Shown here: positions 14,401 to 22,184 of the stretch, piece after piece
How positions within the stretch are numbered: the first letter of the stretch is position 1
How the letters are laid out: each line of letters opens with the position of its first letter
IMG/VR virus record: IMGVR_UViG_3300010299_000038
Location: 1 to 31,131 of that record
DNA length: 31,131 nucleotides
Direction: 5' to 3' (one strand)
From: a virus
Notes under the pieces: generated by a model
The model's input: the letters and a program-made list of their open reading frames with translations, nothing else
Databases searched by the model: none
What the model was told of the DNA's origin: nothing
Program-made: the position numbers and the translations under genes

Positions 14401-17400
14401 CACCATTAGATATGTTGATAGCAAATACAATGGCACATATAATGTTATTGGCATTGGAAGCACCACATTTGCTGTTAATCTGACAGAAAAACCACAGTCA
14501 CTTAGATATGATTCTGATGATTGGGATGTATGCAAATACACGACAAATTCTCCAACTGCGACTGGGGGAATTGCAAATGTTCTTTTACAAGATGGCGGAT
14601 ATCAGTATAATGTTCTTCCTGGAATTTCTAGTGTTCAGGGAGAGGGAATCAATGCTATTTTGGTCCCAGAATCTAATAATGTAAACAGGTTAGAGAGAGT
14701 TACTGCGCCAAATGATGTTTTTGGATATCCTTCCGATAATACACTTAAACCAGACGCTTTCATTCCAAGAATTCTTGAGGTTGAAAACTTTGGAACTATT
14801 GTTAATGCTAGAGTATCAAATGGAGGCAAATTCTACATTAACGCTCCTGCACTTGTCCTCTATGATAAGAGCACTGGAGAAATTGTAGATAGCGGATTGT
14901 TTACCTGCGAATTAAGTGATTCTGCAGTAAATACAGTTTCTATTCCTGTTCCTCCTGTAGGACTAACACAAAATGATTATGGTCTTGCACCAATTAGAAA
15001 TAGCAATGGAATTAGCATTCTTAGTGTTGAGTCTGACGCTGGATTCTTAACCTGCCGTATTGTTACCCCAATTCTCGGATATACTGATGAACCAATTAGT
15101 GTTGGTGATAAAGTATTTGTAGAAGGAATTGAGTTCAATAATGATGGTAGTGGTTTTAACTCGGGAGACTATAAATTTGAACCATTCACTGTCTCAGACT
15201 ATAATGATGCGACAAACCCAAGACAGGTTACATTCAATCTCAATGGTATCACTACAAATACTGGAACGGGTGCAACTGTCTCCCTTGGGTATGGTCAGAT
15301 TGTCGCTGCTGGATCTCTTGCCGAGTTTGAAGTAACTAAAGGAAATTCGATATTCATCGATAATGAACCATTTAAGAAAAATAATAATCCAAATGCTGAC
15401 ATATTCTTAGATTTCTCTGATACAAATACTGCAAAGATTATCGTAAGTGGCGCAGAACCAATTAATGTTGGTGATGAGTTAACTGGTAAACTGAGTGGTT
15501 CTAAAGCAAAGGTTGTCGGTATTACCGAATTTGATGGTAGATTTGATATTTCTGCATCCGTAAGAACTCTTGTTGGATGGAGAGACAACATTGGATTTAT
15601 CAATGATACTAATCAGGTTATTCCCGATAACGATTATTATCAAAATCTGTCATACGCTATCGAGAGCACTAAGACTTTTGAAGAGTTAATTACCTATGTA
15701 AACGACATCGTTCACCCATCTGGTCTGAAGAACTTTGCAAATACTCAGATTATTTCTGAAGGAAAACCTGGTGATACACTTATCCCAGCAGAAGATGCTG
15801 GTGGTTTGGTTCTGGACTTCCTCTCAGATCCGCTTAGAGTAGATGCTATCTACAACTTTGACCTTGGTAGAGATTTTGCTGCTGTTGGTAATGTTTCTAA
15901 GTTCATCGAACTCAGAAACACAAGACTTTCTGACTATGTTCTGAATAAGAACAACAGGGTATTGAATATTGATGACATCTCTCCCGAATTTGTAAGTAAC
16001 GAATCTAATGATTTGAGTGATTATAGAATTGTTGCGACATATCCTTCAGGAAGATTTTTCCAGAGATTCTTAACTCAATCTGTGTATAGAGATGAGAATC
16101 CACTTAAAGATCATTACCAACTTAATGAGTTTATCTCGGTAACCTTGGGAGAGGATACTTACTTCTTACAGAAGTTTGAGATCTACAATAATAACCAGAT
16201 TGGGTTGTCTACTGGATATGTCGTCTTCGATACCGAATATAATCAGGCTACTTCTAAAACAGAACTGTTTGCAAGACCAAATGAACCATTTGATACTGAC
16301 TATGAGATTAAGTCACTTCAATTTAATTTCTCAGACAGTCTTGGCATTGGATCGACATCTATCGGACATACTGAGTTAATTAGTACCGTTACTAGAGTCG
16401 CCGCGGCCAGTTCTCTTGGCGTAACAACTAGTGTATCTGTTCTGGACATGGATGTTGCCACTACTGATGCAGCATTTGTTCAAATGATCGGTATTGGATC
16501 TGATCAAATTGACTTCTATGAATATGCAGTAATGCATAATGGAACTGATACTTACCTCACCGAATTAGCAGCATTTAATACTAGACAAAACCTATCTGGT
16601 TTGTCTAACCCAAGGTTTATCGGAACCGTTACATCTGGTATTTCTAGTGGTGTATTGAGTCTTAACTTTGAAAATGGTTCTCAGGCAGATGTTGACATTA
16701 AGTGTAAGGTTACTGCATACCAAAATAATGATGTAGGTGTTGCGACAGATCTTTACAGATATAAGATTCCATTTACTCCTGACGGAACAGAAAGAAGTGG
16801 TAGATTACAAGTTACTCATTCTTCGACAGTTGGTATTCAGACTATGGTCGGAATTACTAGCTTCACTGATCTCTCTGCTAAGTCTACTGTTTGGATTAGT
16901 GCTGGATCCACGCAATCTATTCATCAGGTTTACTTATTGACTGATCCTGCAAAACAGGAAAACTTTGTCGGTGAGTTTGCATTGGCAGCGATTGGTAGCA
17001 CTAATGGTATTGGTACATTTGGTGCAGATTATAAAGCAGATGGATCTATTACTATTGAATTCTATCCAGATGCCGAATATAGCACTGGTATTGTTAGCCT
17101 TACATCTTATAATGAACTTCTTTATAAGATCCTTGATCCCAATGGATCTATTGAAGGTATTGGCGATCTAACATACGGTTCTGTTATTGAGAATGTCTCG
17201 CAGAACCTGTATCTTGGTATTAATAACAGAGATAAGAAATCTTTTGAACTTAAGTATAAGGGAACTCCAATCTATGCTCGTGAGACTAATATCGCTAACC
17301 CATCTGAACTTGACAGAGAATTAGGTCAATTTAACTTTAAGCACTTCTTCTCTCCTGGAGAGCAGTTGTCTTATAACCCAGATTCTAACCTTGTTGGTAT

Positions 17401-20400
17401 TGCTGGTTCTGCTCTTGTATATTATACGGGTGTTGGTACAGCATATCTTCCAGAGACTGTCTATGCTATTAAGAATAATAACAATCAATTCCAAATTGCT
17501 CTTAATGAGTCTGATGCTCTTCAAGGTATTGCGGTAACATTTGTTGATGGCTCTGGTCAGGGTAACAAGCATAGATTCACGATGAGAAAGCGTGATTCTA
17601 AGTCTATTATCGCTATTAGTGGTCTTGTACAAAAACCAATATCTTACACATCCATTAACTACACTCTGGATGTTCCTGTTGCTGGTTTTGCTACTGCCTT
17701 TGTTCTCAGTGGTATTTCATCTATTCAGTCTGGAGACCTTCTAAAAATTGAAGATGAGTACTCGATTGTTAGAACTGTTGGTTTTGGTACAACATCCCTT
17801 GGACCTATTGTTGGCATTGGCACATGGACTCTGGTAGAGGTTGAGAGAGGTGCTGTTGGTACTGCTAAGACAGATCATGCTTCTGGAGAGACTGCTAGAT
17901 TATTCAGAGGATCTTTCCAAATTCTCGATAGCAACATTCACTTTACTCAAGCACCTTTAGGTGGTGACATTGGTCTAATCAATGACGAGAATTTACCATT
18001 TGCTAGAGCTACTTTCTCTGGAAGAACATTCCTTAGAAATGACTACACAACTAACCAGTTGTTCGACGACTTCTCGGAAAGTTTTGATGGACTGGAAACC
18101 ACATATCCATTAACATCTATCGGCGTTGCAGTAACTGGTATTGGTTCCACTGGTGGTAATGGTGTTCTGTTTATTAACAATATCTTCCAAGCACCATTTA
18201 GCGAAAACAATACTAATTCTAACTTCAAGATCACTGAAGCAGCTGGAATTAGTAGTGTACAATTCACTGGTATTAGTTCCTTTGGATTTACTGATCCGAT
18301 TATTGACACAGGAGATATTAACGAAAACCAGTTGCCTAGAGGCGGTATCATTGTTTCTCTGGCATCCACTCCAGGTAGAGGTTATGCTCCATTTGTGGGT
18401 GCAAAAGTTAGAGCAGAGGTTGATGCCTTTGGCGCTATTCAGAATGTTATCGGTATTCCTACAACAGGAACTGCTCTTGGCATTGTAACTGCAACTTATA
18501 ATAACATTACTGGTATCTTATCTGTTAGAACAAGTCCTGCACATGGTCTTACTATTAGTGACCAGATAAAACTGGTTGGTCTTGAATTCACCTGTCCTGG
18601 AGGATCAGGTATTACTACTACTATCTTCCCAGATTATGACCAGTCTACTGATATAACAAGAATTGTTTCTTCAACAGAGTTCTGGACAAATGTAGGACCT
18701 AGCACGATTGTCCATGAATATGTCGGACAAGGTAGTGCATTCCCATGGTATGACCTGACATTTGGATCTGGTTATAAGACCACTCTAGGAACGATTTCTA
18801 TCGGTGTCACAGACACTGTTGGTAGTGGTGCTACTGTTACTGCTACAGTAGGTGCTGGAGGGTCTCTAGTCTTCTCTGTAGACCATGCTGGTAGTCTTTA
18901 TACCTCTGATACTATTCTTACCGCTCCAGACGCAAATGGAAAGGATCTTTCTATTGTGGGTAATTATAGAGAGGGTATTGGCAGCACAACAATAAGTGGT
19001 GTGGGATGCTCCATCACCGTGAATTTATTAGGGATTAGTACAAACTATGTTGGACTTTCTTCTGGACCAGAATTTCAACTATTTGAAGTACAAGACTTTA
19101 CACTCACTAAACCTGGTTATGGATTTAAAATTGGTGATAAGTTCAATTTAGTAGGACTTTCTACTGATCCTAACGCAGGAAGTTTGTTTATTCCCTTTGA
19201 AGTTGAAGTCATCGATATCTTTAATGATGAAATTGCTGCATGGCAGTTTGGTAATATTGACTATATCGATAATATTAAACCACTTCAAGATGGATTTAGA
19301 ACTAGATATCCTCTGTACTATCAAGGTCAACTAGTAAGTTTTGAAATTGATAACAATGATGCTGATTCTAGAGAGATTGATCTTGGTCCAGTTCTCCTGG
19401 TATTCGTCAATGGTGTTATTCAAGATCCAGATGTACACTATGTCTTTAAGGGCGGTACATCTATTCAATTCACCACAGCACCCACTACTGGAGACGATGT
19501 ATTCATCTTCTTCTATAGAGGAACAATTGGAGATGATAGCTTCTTGTTTGATATCAATGAGGTTATTAAAGAAGGCGATACTTTAGAACTCTTTAAGAGT
19601 CCTGAAGTAGAAGCAAATATACTCAGCAAAGACACCTCAAATTATGATCAAAGTGAAAAGAGAATTGTACAGACAATCACAACCGCATCTGTTGTAGAAA
19701 CTCCATTCTATCAAGGTGCAGGTGTCAATAATGACGATTACAAACCTCTGCGTTGGGAAAAACAAAAGGCAGATAAGGTATTTGGTGGTCTGCTAGTATC
19801 TAAAGCAAGAGATTCTCTGGAACCACAAATCAATCCTGTTGCTAACATTATTGGTGTTGTAACTACAGGGGACGGATCTATTAATGTTGATAGCACCGCT
19901 TTGTTCAGAGACATCGATGGTTTACTTACTGACGACTTCAACTTATTCGCAATTGCCCCTGTTGGATTTGGAACTACCGCTGCTAGAGGTGTAAACTTTG
20001 AATTGCTGAATGATGTTCCTCCATTGAACACTGCAATTCAAGGATACATTGGTCTTGTTACTGGTATCACAACATCTGCTGGCATTGGCACAGATCTTGG
20101 ACTTGTTCTTCAGTTAGATACTAACGAACTTGTCAATGACTTTAATGCTTCGTATGTACAAAACTTGGCAGACGGTCAACCCATTAAACTGTATGCTTCT
20201 GGCATCAATACCGCTGGTGTTATCACCAGTATTGACACTCATGACAGTGATGTAGTCGCCATTAGTACATACAATGTTGACAATATTTACTATGCACACT
20301 CCGTCTCTTGGGACGGAAGTTCTAGAACTGGTGTTATTACATGTAACATTCATTCTGGACAAGATGTTTCTGGTCTAGTTGGTGTTGGATCAACATTACA

Positions 20401-20575
20401 TCCCGCCGCTCTTATTACCTGGGGCAAATTCTCTTCATTTGCTAGAGATCCTGTAAACCCAGTCTCTCTCAATGTTAAGGGTATTAATTTTGATCCCGAA
20501 TTGAATAACTATCCTTTAGTTCAGAGAAGAAATGTTGGTCTCAGAAACACTGGAGCACTTGATAAAACATTATAA
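8417..20575 (+). CDS. Giant baseplate structural protein at the gp7 position
   Basis: 4052 residues, four times T4 gp7 (1032), which occupies the same place between gp6 and gp8; I assign it by position, not by demonstrable similarity. ATG 8417 overlaps the gp6 stop. The N-terminal 250 residues (PLLADFLKQYYISQEYQGG; ESKGTDQSFKILFKALFGL; FLIKPSYANYLRREE) are the usual opening of such cyanomyovirus proteins. The rest is beta-rich and repetitive: G-x-G-Y modules (about residues 752, 1138, 1179, 1437, 2056, 2132, 3314, 3564), H-G-x-x-x-G-D modules (about 857, 978, 1669, 1765, 1822, 3372), GFP.G.I.IG/NEII.Y modules (about 80-156, 325-370, 3083-3171) and a YHYH-like domain at about 1255-1350. No transmembrane segment or enzyme motif seen. 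Probably a large wedge or peripheral baseplate component. Confidence 0.85.
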   Translation: MIETYSPLSARVKTYQVVGDQPPEFAVTENPLLADFLKQYYISQEYQGGPVDIAENIDQYIRIDNLTQEVIGGNVSLASSISASDDTINITPNTKGYPQRWGLLKIGNEIITYTDKTETSFTGCVRGFTGITSYDNKQPTVESTVAGSHESGTSVQNLSVLFLQKFYDKLKGMYAPGLEGVDLSPTLDVNNFIKEARSLYESKGTDQSFKILFKALFGLEPKINDLEQFLIKPSYANYLRREEFSVELISGDPFKAVGRTLFQDADPNNPLIQAASGPISEVSSIRDNFYKISVFVGYDENDLITGQFRIPGTTKNIGQIGLGASVVTVDSTIGFPQEGAIEIGRATDTFYQQLNYTSKTVNQFIGVTTTTIDIPSASDVFAPNTVYSFEDNAGKNKVVMRITGVLSNFRTNDALFGLKNDSQIKVKQLGRYIINPQVSKSYRQIFFNSWIYNTSTRFQIETLSGSTFTLAGSIDKSSLKVGDEIELLLRNTNTVVAPSLKVQTVNTTQNSITVTGTFTTSGTLSYDIRRKLKRAQSTSAPITGGQLQITSDITNAYIVEAEDSASEKEEAFIASNSLPSYPIATNKIRATLTNASASAFQGYNSLTNKFTILSFPSPVPFVTGDEIVYLPTPGTQVINELTRATYFVEVQALKNQIKLYPSRSFIATSDAIEFTKPSNLTGTHDFVRADQGSRSIFPSRTLKRFILEQDLKSGKEQQTTSERTRDGQTGILINGVEIVNYKSDKVVYYGPLTDLQVVNNGTGYDVLNAPVIEIEGDLVGARAKANVIIEGNLVDILVDPDDSDIKKISSIIVSGGNGSGAIVEADTNLQFNELLFNAATTASGGNISPGISQFVLTTSHGYKDGDRIVYDNNGSSNIGIATTGSASDDLTLVNGESYYIRTQTDKIFYLHRNKADAISGINTVGISTAASGSNSGIHIFRDYEPKRKLSRIVIVDPGTKYSNRMVTVGPSGISTIRDYVEFKDHGFSDGEVVHYGITSTGATISGLSTSKQYQILTLNKDQFRVCESGFSTERTPDTTNFDNGEYVRFDSSGTDYQTFFYPPVTVDVNVITDSDVQKQFTATPIVRGEIVDTMMYDPGQSYGSTIINFENNPKVSLKKGDFAQIGLVISNGRIIDAFVQSKGSNYAGPPELEVTTSKTNASGAKLRAIVENGQVVDVVIVSKGIGYTQETTGVIVRVPGEAATFETKIRPLVANKYVTSNTTNGDFLGPVEDGLAIQSVAYGATVRNAFGDDGSSHSPIIGWAYDGNPIYGPYGFDNPDDIQSSSRRLRTSYVLDTSRVQNRPSTSDFPAGFFVDDYHFDGSGDLDIHNGRFCKTPDFEEGVYAYFATVNNILTPEFPYYIGDTYRSFALSDNILAGARIRQNRFDFENSNLIRNTFPYNMFGDGKTYDFVYEPYKRLPQIAYPDTIGSGAIENIRVSSPGTGYSMNSKVYFNEDGTGGFGAIAKVNLLEGQELNFIETEYQRYDNVVFEWRNGKVLGHTDGTHDIRTDDFIQISGLSTTVTGLGGSKKVSSPFYQTQLVSGEFVGFVTDIQVQFVPDNISAGSSIGVGTESARILNVYRNDATLRIRRSIGVSTNTSGVGVTYFSDDFIVPVNTPYFDSEVSEKLYFNPTESVGFGTTVGGTIQRDYEYLANTKTRSLLVGTIYLQDHNIHTNDVLSFSLPAGGANISCATSSTSASYFNLPASVYAVRKTKDTIGLKTTTDSDEILFISGGTDQYDYLFETQPANQVTGRVEKIVSTLQTAEDHNLETGDKITLEVRPGVVTGIGSTSFVTVKKIDDYLVIDPIDVSTSGINTTNNTITVSNHGLVTGDKVLYYGGSNIAGGLTQREYYVYRVDDNVISLTETLSQTVGVPRVVGITSIGGSGQSLNRINPELRVVKNNDLKFDLSDPSLVGHKLQFFYDQNFFNDFVGSGKSETFEVIGLTTTATVGVASTVPEDHPIVTLTFSGENDSLYYNLFSAGGITTADTGVRNYNTIRYVDSKYNGTYNVIGIGSTTFAVNLTEKPQSLRYDSDDWDVCKYTTNSPTATGGIANVLLQDGGYQYNVLPGISSVQGEGINAILVPESNNVNRLERVTAPNDVFGYPSDNTLKPDAFIPRILEVENFGTIVNARVSNGGKFYINAPALVLYDKSTGEIVDSGLFTCELSDSAVNTVSIPVPPVGLTQNDYGLAPIRNSNGISILSVESDAGFLTCRIVTPILGYTDEPISVGDKVFVEGIEFNNDGSGFNSGDYKFEPFTVSDYNDATNPRQVTFNLNGITTNTGTGATVSLGYGQIVAAGSLAEFEVTKGNSIFIDNEPFKKNNNPNADIFLDFSDTNTAKIIVSGAEPINVGDELTGKLSGSKAKVVGITEFDGRFDISASVRTLVGWRDNIGFINDTNQVIPDNDYYQNLSYAIESTKTFEELITYVNDIVHPSGLKNFANTQIISEGKPGDTLIPAEDAGGLVLDFLSDPLRVDAIYNFDLGRDFAAVGNVSKFIELRNTRLSDYVLNKNNRVLNIDDISPEFVSNESNDLSDYRIVATYPSGRFFQRFLTQSVYRDENPLKDHYQLNEFISVTLGEDTYFLQKFEIYNNNQIGLSTGYVVFDTEYNQATSKTELFARPNEPFDTDYEIKSLQFNFSDSLGIGSTSIGHTELISTVTRVAAASSLGVTTSVSVLDMDVATTDAAFVQMIGIGSDQIDFYEYAVMHNGTDTYLTELAAFNTRQNLSGLSNPRFIGTVTSGISSGVLSLNFENGSQADVDIKCKVTAYQNNDVGVATDLYRYKIPFTPDGTERSGRLQVTHSSTVGIQTMVGITSFTDLSAKSTVWISAGSTQSIHQVYLLTDPAKQENFVGEFALAAIGSTNGIGTFGADYKADGSITIEFYPDAEYSTGIVSLTSYNELLYKILDPNGSIEGIGDLTYGSVIENVSQNLYLGINNRDKKSFELKYKGTPIYARETNIANPSELDRELGQFNFKHFFSPGEQLSYNPDSNLVGIAGSALVYYTGVGTAYLPETVYAIKNNNNQFQIALNESDALQGIAVTFVDGSGQGNKHRFTMRKRDSKSIIAISGLVQKPISYTSINYTLDVPVAGFATAFVLSGISSIQSGDLLKIEDEYSIVRTVGFGTTSLGPIVGIGTWTLVEVERGAVGTAKTDHASGETARLFRGSFQILDSNIHFTQAPLGGDIGLINDENLPFARATFSGRTFLRNDYTTNQLFDDFSESFDGLETTYPLTSIGVAVTGIGSTGGNGVLFINNIFQAPFSENNTNSNFKITEAAGISSVQFTGISSFGFTDPIIDTGDINENQLPRGGIIVSLASTPGRGYAPFVGAKVRAEVDAFGAIQNVIGIPTTGTALGIVTATYNNITGILSVRTSPAHGLTISDQIKLVGLEFTCPGGSGITTTIFPDYDQSTDITRIVSSTEFWTNVGPSTIVHEYVGQGSAFPWYDLTFGSGYKTTLGTISIGVTDTVGSGATVTATVGAGGSLVFSVDHAGSLYTSDTILTAPDANGKDLSIVGNYREGIGSTTISGVGCSITVNLLGISTNYVGLSSGPEFQLFEVQDFTLTKPGYGFKIGDKFNLVGLSTDPNAGSLFIPFEVEVIDIFNDEIAAWQFGNIDYIDNIKPLQDGFRTRYPLYYQGQLVSFEIDNNDADSREIDLGPVLLVFVNGVIQDPDVHYVFKGGTSIQFTTAPTTGDDVFIFFYRGTIGDDSFLFDINEVIKEGDTLELFKSPEVEANILSKDTSNYDQSEKRIVQTITTASVVETPFYQGAGVNNDDYKPLRWEKQKADKVFGGLLVSKARDSLEPQINPVANIIGVVTTGDGSINVDSTALFRDIDGLLTDDFNLFAIAPVGFGTTAARGVNFELLNDVPPLNTAIQGYIGLVTGITTSAGIGTDLGLVLQLDTNELVNDFNASYVQNLADGQPIKLYASGINTAGVITSIDTHDSDVVAISTYNVDNIYYAHSVSWDGSSRTGVITCNIHSGQDVSGLVGVGSTLHPAALITWGKFSSFARDPVNPVSLNVKGINFDPELNNYPLVQRRNVGLRNTGALDKTL
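12180..12470 (+). other. YHYH-like domain inside the giant protein
   Basis: Codons for about residues 1255-1350. SPIIGWAYDGNPIYGPYGF (W1263 to F1276 core) matches the YHYH domain signature 'G.a.DG.PIYGp.Gf', and the downstream DYHFDGSGDLDIHNGRFC with GVYAYFATV matches its 'lDe.nGr....p..p.G.YaYf.T' second half. The domain is of unknown function, found in bacterial secreted proteins and annotated in some cyanophage structural proteins. Confidence 0.7.
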
Positions 20576-20578
20576 ATA
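20571..20578 (+). promoter_or_regulatory. T4-type late promoter TATAAATA before gp8
   Basis: Perfect TATAAATA overlapping the stop codon (20573-20575) of the giant gene, 31 nt before the gp8 ATG at 20609. It gives gp8 and the genes after it a fresh start of late transcription after a 12-kb gene. Confidence 0.75.
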
Positions 20579-20608
20579 CAAAAAAACCGCCCTCTTAAAG
20601 TTGTAATA

Positions 20609-22180
20609 ATGCCTGCTATTATAACAGATCAATTTAGAATTATTAACGCGAATAATTTTGTAGAGGATGTAACCGCTGGTACAAACTCGTACTACACTTT
20701 TTTGAGTCTAGCGAATCCTACTGCCGCTGGGTTTGGGCGGACAGACACTTGGAACAGTACGACTGTTCAACCACCATCGCCAGAAGATAGCATTAATTAT
20801 ACAAACCACTTGTATGATACGATGCTATTTGGCAGAAAAGTCTTTCCTGGCGATGTTAGGAGACTGATCAGAAAAAATGCATGGACTAAGGGTACATCAT
20901 ATGATATGTACCGACATGACTATAGTGTATTAAACAGATCTTTAGTATCAAACTCAAGTAGATTATATTCGGCAAACTACTATGTAATTAACTCTGATTT
21001 CAGAGTTTATGTTTGTATTGATAATGGATCTGCGGGAATTTCTTCTTCAGCAAATGCATCTCTGGATGAACCAACATTCACTGACTTAGAACCAGCAGCG
21101 GCAGGCGTTTCTGGTGATGGATATCTGTGGAAATATTTGTTTACGGTTCCTCCTGCTGATATTGTAAAGTTTGACTCCACTGAATATATCGCGGTTCCTA
21201 ACAACTGGGCAACTAGTGTTTCTAATGACATTAAAGTTGTCAGAGATAATGGAGACTCTGAAGTTAATGATAACCAGATTAAAGTGGTATCTATTGATGA
21301 GGCAGGTGAGGGATACAGTTTCCTATCGAGTCCAATTGAGGTAGATATTGTTGGTGATGGAACTGGAGCTAAAGTTAGAATTCTAACAAATACAAATGGT
21401 CAGATTATTTCTGCCCAGGTAACCAATGGTGGTAAGGGATATAGTTTTGCTAGAGTTGATCTTTCCTCCATCAATGCCTCTGCATCTAAGTTTGCAAAAC
21501 TAACTCCTATTATTCCACCATCTAGAGGTCATGGTTATGATCTGTATAAAGAACTAGGAACTGATAAGGTTCTGATCTATACAAGATTTGACTCATCTTC
21601 TTATGACTTTGCTGATGATACCGTATTCTCGCAGGTTGGGGTGATTAAGAACCCAAGTCCTGTTGGAGCTTCTTCTACAATTTTCTTACAGACATCTGAA
21701 TTTTCTGCCCTTAAGGGTATTAAGTTCACTGGAAACACATCACAGACTCTTGAGATTGGAACAAAGATTGAGCAAAATATTTCTGGTGTTGGTACGGCTA
21801 GAGGTTATGTTGCTTCTTATGACATCAACACTAGAGTAATTAAATACTATCAAGACAGAAGTTTGTTCTTTAATCAATCTGTCTATGATCAAACTGATAG
21901 CACTAATGTCGCTCTTCAGTCACCAGTTCTTGCTTTCCAGTCAACTGGTGATGCGATTACTGGTCCTGGATTCAGTGTCAATGTTGACCAGACATTTAGT
22001 GGCATCTCGACCACGACTCCTGCTGGAAAGGTTGTAGACCTTGGTGTACAATTCACAAATGGTCTTGCAGATATGGAGATAAATAAGAGGAGCGGTGAAA
22101 TTATCTACATTGACAACAGACCCTCAATTACGAGGAATGAGAGACAAAAGGAAGACATCAAAATCGTATTAGAGTTCTAA
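20609..22180 (+). CDS. gp8: Baseplate wedge protein gp8
   Basis: 523 residues, against 334 in T4 gp8. The N-terminal domain has the gp8 pattern: TDQFRIINANNFVEDV, SYYTFLSLANPT, PPSPEDSINY with YDTMLFGRKV, DVRRLIRKNAWTKGTSYDMY with RHDYS, then YYVINSDFRVYVCIDNG and LDEPTFTDLEP with DGYLWKYLFTVPPADIVKF. gp8 is a dimer in each baseplate wedge, joined to gp7 and gp10. The extra length comes partly from an inserted beta module at about residues 230-283 (EAGEGYSFLSSPIEV ... GAKVRI ... NGGKGYSFARV) that resembles the G-x-G-Y repeats of the giant protein. It has its own late promoter and ends 4 nt before the next gene. Confidence 0.92.
   Translation: MPAIITDQFRIINANNFVEDVTAGTNSYYTFLSLANPTAAGFGRTDTWNSTTVQPPSPEDSINYTNHLYDTMLFGRKVFPGDVRRLIRKNAWTKGTSYDMYRHDYSVLNRSLVSNSSRLYSANYYVINSDFRVYVCIDNGSAGISSSANASLDEPTFTDLEPAAAGVSGDGYLWKYLFTVPPADIVKFDSTEYIAVPNNWATSVSNDIKVVRDNGDSEVNDNQIKVVSIDEAGEGYSFLSSPIEVDIVGDGTGAKVRILTNTNGQIISAQVTNGGKGYSFARVDLSSINASASKFAKLTPIIPPSRGHGYDLYKELGTDKVLIYTRFDSSSYDFADDTVFSQVGVIKNPSPVGASSTIFLQTSEFSALKGIKFTGNTSQTLEIGTKIEQNISGVGTARGYVASYDINTRVIKYYQDRSLFFNQSVYDQTDSTNVALQSPVLAFQSTGDAITGPGFSVNVDQTFSGISTTTPAGKVVDLGVQFTNGLADMEINKRSGEIIYIDNRPSITRNERQKEDIKIVLEF
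22078..22085 (+). promoter_or_regulatory. Late-promoter-like element GATAAATA
   Basis: One mismatch to TATAAATA, inside the end of gp8 and 100 nt before the ATG at 22185. May help transcription of the next large structural gene. Confidence 0.3.
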
Positions 22181-22184
22181 GAAG

